Source: Candidatus Coatesiibacteriota bacterium (GTDB taxonomy: Bacteria; RBG-13-66-14). Taken from it: a stretch of 7,527 nucleotides of DNA. Both the position numbers and the translations under genes were made by a program. The stretch is from contig DAOVLG010000071.1 of NCBI GenBank assembly GCA_030631385.1, positions 1 through 7,527 on the forward strand, written 5' to 3'. Below the pieces are notes generated by a model that was given only the letters and a program-made list of their open reading frames with translations, was not told where the DNA came from and did no database searches. This document shows, in pieces, positions 6,555-7,527 of this stretch (its first letter is position 1; each line of letters opens with the position of its first letter).

Positions 6555-7178
6555 TTAGTAGTCCTTCGGTCCCGCGCCTGCCACCTGACTGTACTCGTCC
6601 AGCTTGTCGAGCGAACCGATGGCCGGGGCGTAGTGGATGTGCTGGATGGTGGTTACCGTGCCGGTGGTAGGCAAGTCCCAATCACCACCCCTGGCAGAGG
6701 CGCCGCCCCGCATATCCGTCAAAAGATTCACCATCCCCGCCAGACCACTGGAGAGTGCAACGTTCAAACTCGACTCGGGAATAACGTACTCGGGACCCCT
6801 CTCGCCGAGAAGGGCCAAGGTGGGGGATCTCACGAGGCCGCCCTCGGCGAAGGGTAGGAACAGCTCCAACAGATCGCCGAAGATCCCCAGCTTCGCCGTG
6901 AACAGGTGAGAAAAAAGCCCGAAAAGCCCGGAGACGAAGTCATCGAGACCGATGCTTAAGTCACTGAAGAGGTCAGCGGTGACTTTCCCTAGAGTCTCCG
7001 CCAATCCCTCTTCAAAGGCGGTCAGATTCCTGTCAAGCTCCTCATCCCGTCCCGTTTGCTCAGCGTGCCCAGTGGAGCCGAGCTCCTCAGCCGTTTTTTC
7101 CAGCTTCTCCGCCGCCCGTTCGATGGCCTGGGCGCTGCGGCGCAGGGCGGATGAATCCTGTTCATGAGTACGATCCAA
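6555..7178 (-). CDS. Short tape-measure-like tail protein (207 aa)
   Basis: The start is TTG 7178, chosen because GAGGAG (7189-7184) lies five bases upstream and the nearest ATG is out of frame. Residues 8-66 are charged and helical, with likely coiled coil (ALRRSAQAIERAAEKLEKTAEEL). Residues 68-110 are hydrophobic and glycine-containing (FVSGLFGLFSHLF, IFGDLLELFLPF). Residues 110-134 carry the C-terminal signature of tape measure proteins, FAEGGLVRSPTLALLGE followed by GPEYVIP. Tape measures line the tail tube, fix its length and are led in by the chaperones encoded just upstream. Most siphophage tape measures exceed 600 residues; this length is close to the roughly 220-residue one of the Rhodobacter gene transfer agent. 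It could instead be a short accessory protein that only shares the signature, or the end of a split tape measure, but no other tape-measure sequence lies between it and the chaperone frames. It ends immediately before the hub ATG. Confidence 0.82.
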   Translation of the reverse strand: MDRTHEQDSSALRRSAQAIERAAEKLEKTAEELGSTGHAEQTGRDEELDRNLTAFEEGLAETLGKVTADLFSDLSIGLDDFVSGLFGLFSHLFTAKLGIFGDLLELFLPFAEGGLVRSPTLALLGERGPEYVIPESSLNVALSSGLAGMVNLLTDMRGGASARGGDWDLPTTGTVTTIQHIHYAPAIGSLDKLDEYSQVAGAGPKDY

Positions 7179-7527
7179 GGCTGCTCCTCGGTGGAGTGCT
7201 CCGCCAGAAGGCCCTCGCTTCGGCCCCCTGAAGGTTCATCATCAAGCGGGAGAAGGCGACGACCTTCCGCACCGGCCAACGGAAGAGGGCTCGTTCGATG
7301 GACACCCCGGCAAACCGGGCGATTACACCCAACTTCTCCACCAGACCTACCTCATGGTTGGTTTCGGCTGTCGCAGGGCTTTTTTTTTCACCGCTCTGAC
7401 CACCGACGACAGGTACGTCCGCGCAAAGAGGTAGAGCTCTTCGGGGCTGTACTCGGCCGCGAAACGGGCGAGCTCGGCCTCGGGTATGGGGCGCTGGGTC
7501 AGCGCGCCGAGATCGGCGGGCCGGTTC
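7162..7527 (-). CDS. Tail assembly chaperone GT-type frameshift product (partial, N-terminus off window)
   Basis: If ribosomes slip -1 on the A9 run, the upstream chaperone frame continues at AGC 7380 for 72 codons to TGA 7164-7162. The added region has a helical, amphipathic pattern: VGLVEKLGVIARFAGVSIERALF, then WPVRKVVAFSRLMMNL and EARAFWRS. This resembles the small T domain that lambda-like phages add to their G chaperone to recruit the tape measure. Its end overlaps the tape-measure start by 17 bases, the usual arrangement. The alternative is a separate gene from GTG 7341, 59 residues, with GAGG eight bases upstream, starting just after the first frame's TAG. Either way the region is coding; the chaperone role is inferred from place, size and slip site. 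Confidence 0.58.
   Translation of the reverse strand, partial: EPARRSRRADPAPHTRGRARPFRGRVQPRRALPLCADVPVVGGQSGEKKSPATAETNHEVGLVEKLGVIARFAGVSIERALFRWPVRKVVAFSRLMMNLQGAEARAFWRSTPPRSSLGSYS
7184..7189 (-). promoter_or_regulatory. Ribosome binding site deciding the TTG start
   Basis: GAGGAG, five bases upstream of TTG 7178. It is inside the end of the -1 chaperone frame, so the tape-measure start overlaps that gene by 17 bases and translation is probably coupled. Confidence 0.75.
7347..7527 (-). CDS. Tail assembly chaperone G-like protein, C-terminal 59 residues (partial)
   Basis: The frame enters at the right edge (first whole codon at 7526) and ends at TAG 7349-7347. The visible part reads like a real helical protein: LGALTQRPIPEAELARF, then YSPEELYLFARTYLSSVVRAV and a KKK encoded by the A9 run, with a short basic tail. 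A helical protein immediately upstream of a tape measure, with a slippery run near its 3' end and a -1 open frame behind it, fits the G chaperone of siphophages. Start, ribosome binding site and full length are outside the window. I cannot exclude another small tail or head-completion protein. Confidence 0.65.
   Translation of the reverse strand, partial: NRPADLGALTQRPIPEAELARFAAEYSPEELYLFARTYLSSVVRAVKKKALRQPKPTMR
7380..7388 (-). promoter_or_regulatory. Candidate -1 programmed frameshift site (A9)
   Basis: On the minus strand the codons are GTG AAA AAA AAA GCC, which contain the slippery heptamer A_AAA_AAA (7386-7380) in the correct zero-frame phase. The zero frame stops 11 codons later; the -1 frame stays open for 72 codons. 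Nine A in a row is striking in a GC-rich stretch. No obvious stimulatory pseudoknot is seen; a small CCGG-type hairpin lies near 7306-7320, about 60 bases downstream. A homopolymer sequencing error is the main alternative. Confidence 0.62.

Noticed and set aside
5958..6857. A 299-codon open frame on the plus strand
   Set aside because: It lies antisense across the hub and tape-measure genes. Its product is low-complexity and rich in Gly, Arg, Pro and His, as expected from the complement of GC-rich coding DNA.
7022..7279. An 85-codon minus frame overlapping the tape-measure start
   Set aside because: Its product is Arg/Pro/Gly-rich. It overlaps both the tape measure and the -1 chaperone frame, which have better protein character and better start signals.

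Overview
The window holds the tail-module end of a tailed double-stranded DNA virus: a siphovirus-like phage, a prophage, or a gene-transfer-agent-like element. Every gene I accept lies on the minus strand, so transcription runs from right to left. The tail genes are about 63% GC in the samples I counted, use strong GGAGG/GAGGAG ribosome binding sites, and overlap or abut each other. The host cannot be named from this sequence; it only looks like a GC-rich bacterium with canonical Shine-Dalgarno signals and a sigma70-type promoter.

Layout in the direction of transcription. (1) 7527-7162: the 3' end of a probable tail-assembly chaperone pair. The first frame runs off the window and stops at 7347. 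A run of nine A (7388-7380) lies at the point where a -1 frameshift would enter a second open frame of 72 codons ending at 7162, as in the G/GT chaperones of lambda-like phages. (2) 7178-6555: an unusually short 207-residue tape-measure-like protein with a TTG start. (3) 6554-3093: a 1153-residue tail hub/tip protein. Its two ends look like the halves of a tail hub, and a long propeller-like, partly AT-richer segment sits between them. (4) 3093-2527: a 188-residue beta-rich minor tail protein whose C-terminus carries a duplicated peptide. (5) 2524-1994: a compositionally different cargo cassette (two 60-base samples at 38% GC). It has a near-consensus promoter, a DUF5678-like small gene, a truncated retropepsin-like aspartic protease fragment and a rho-independent terminator. 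(6) 1907 to the left edge: a tail-fibre-like gene, open for 635 codons, with two tandem carbohydrate-binding-module-like domains. Its 5' leader contains a stable UUCG hairpin.

The tail genes plausibly act together: chaperones coat the tape measure, the tape measure sets tail length, and the hub, minor tail protein and fibre build the tip and recognise the host. The cassette between the tip genes and the fibre looks like a moron, an independently transcribed passenger. Functions come from motif reading and recall of families; no database search was possible.
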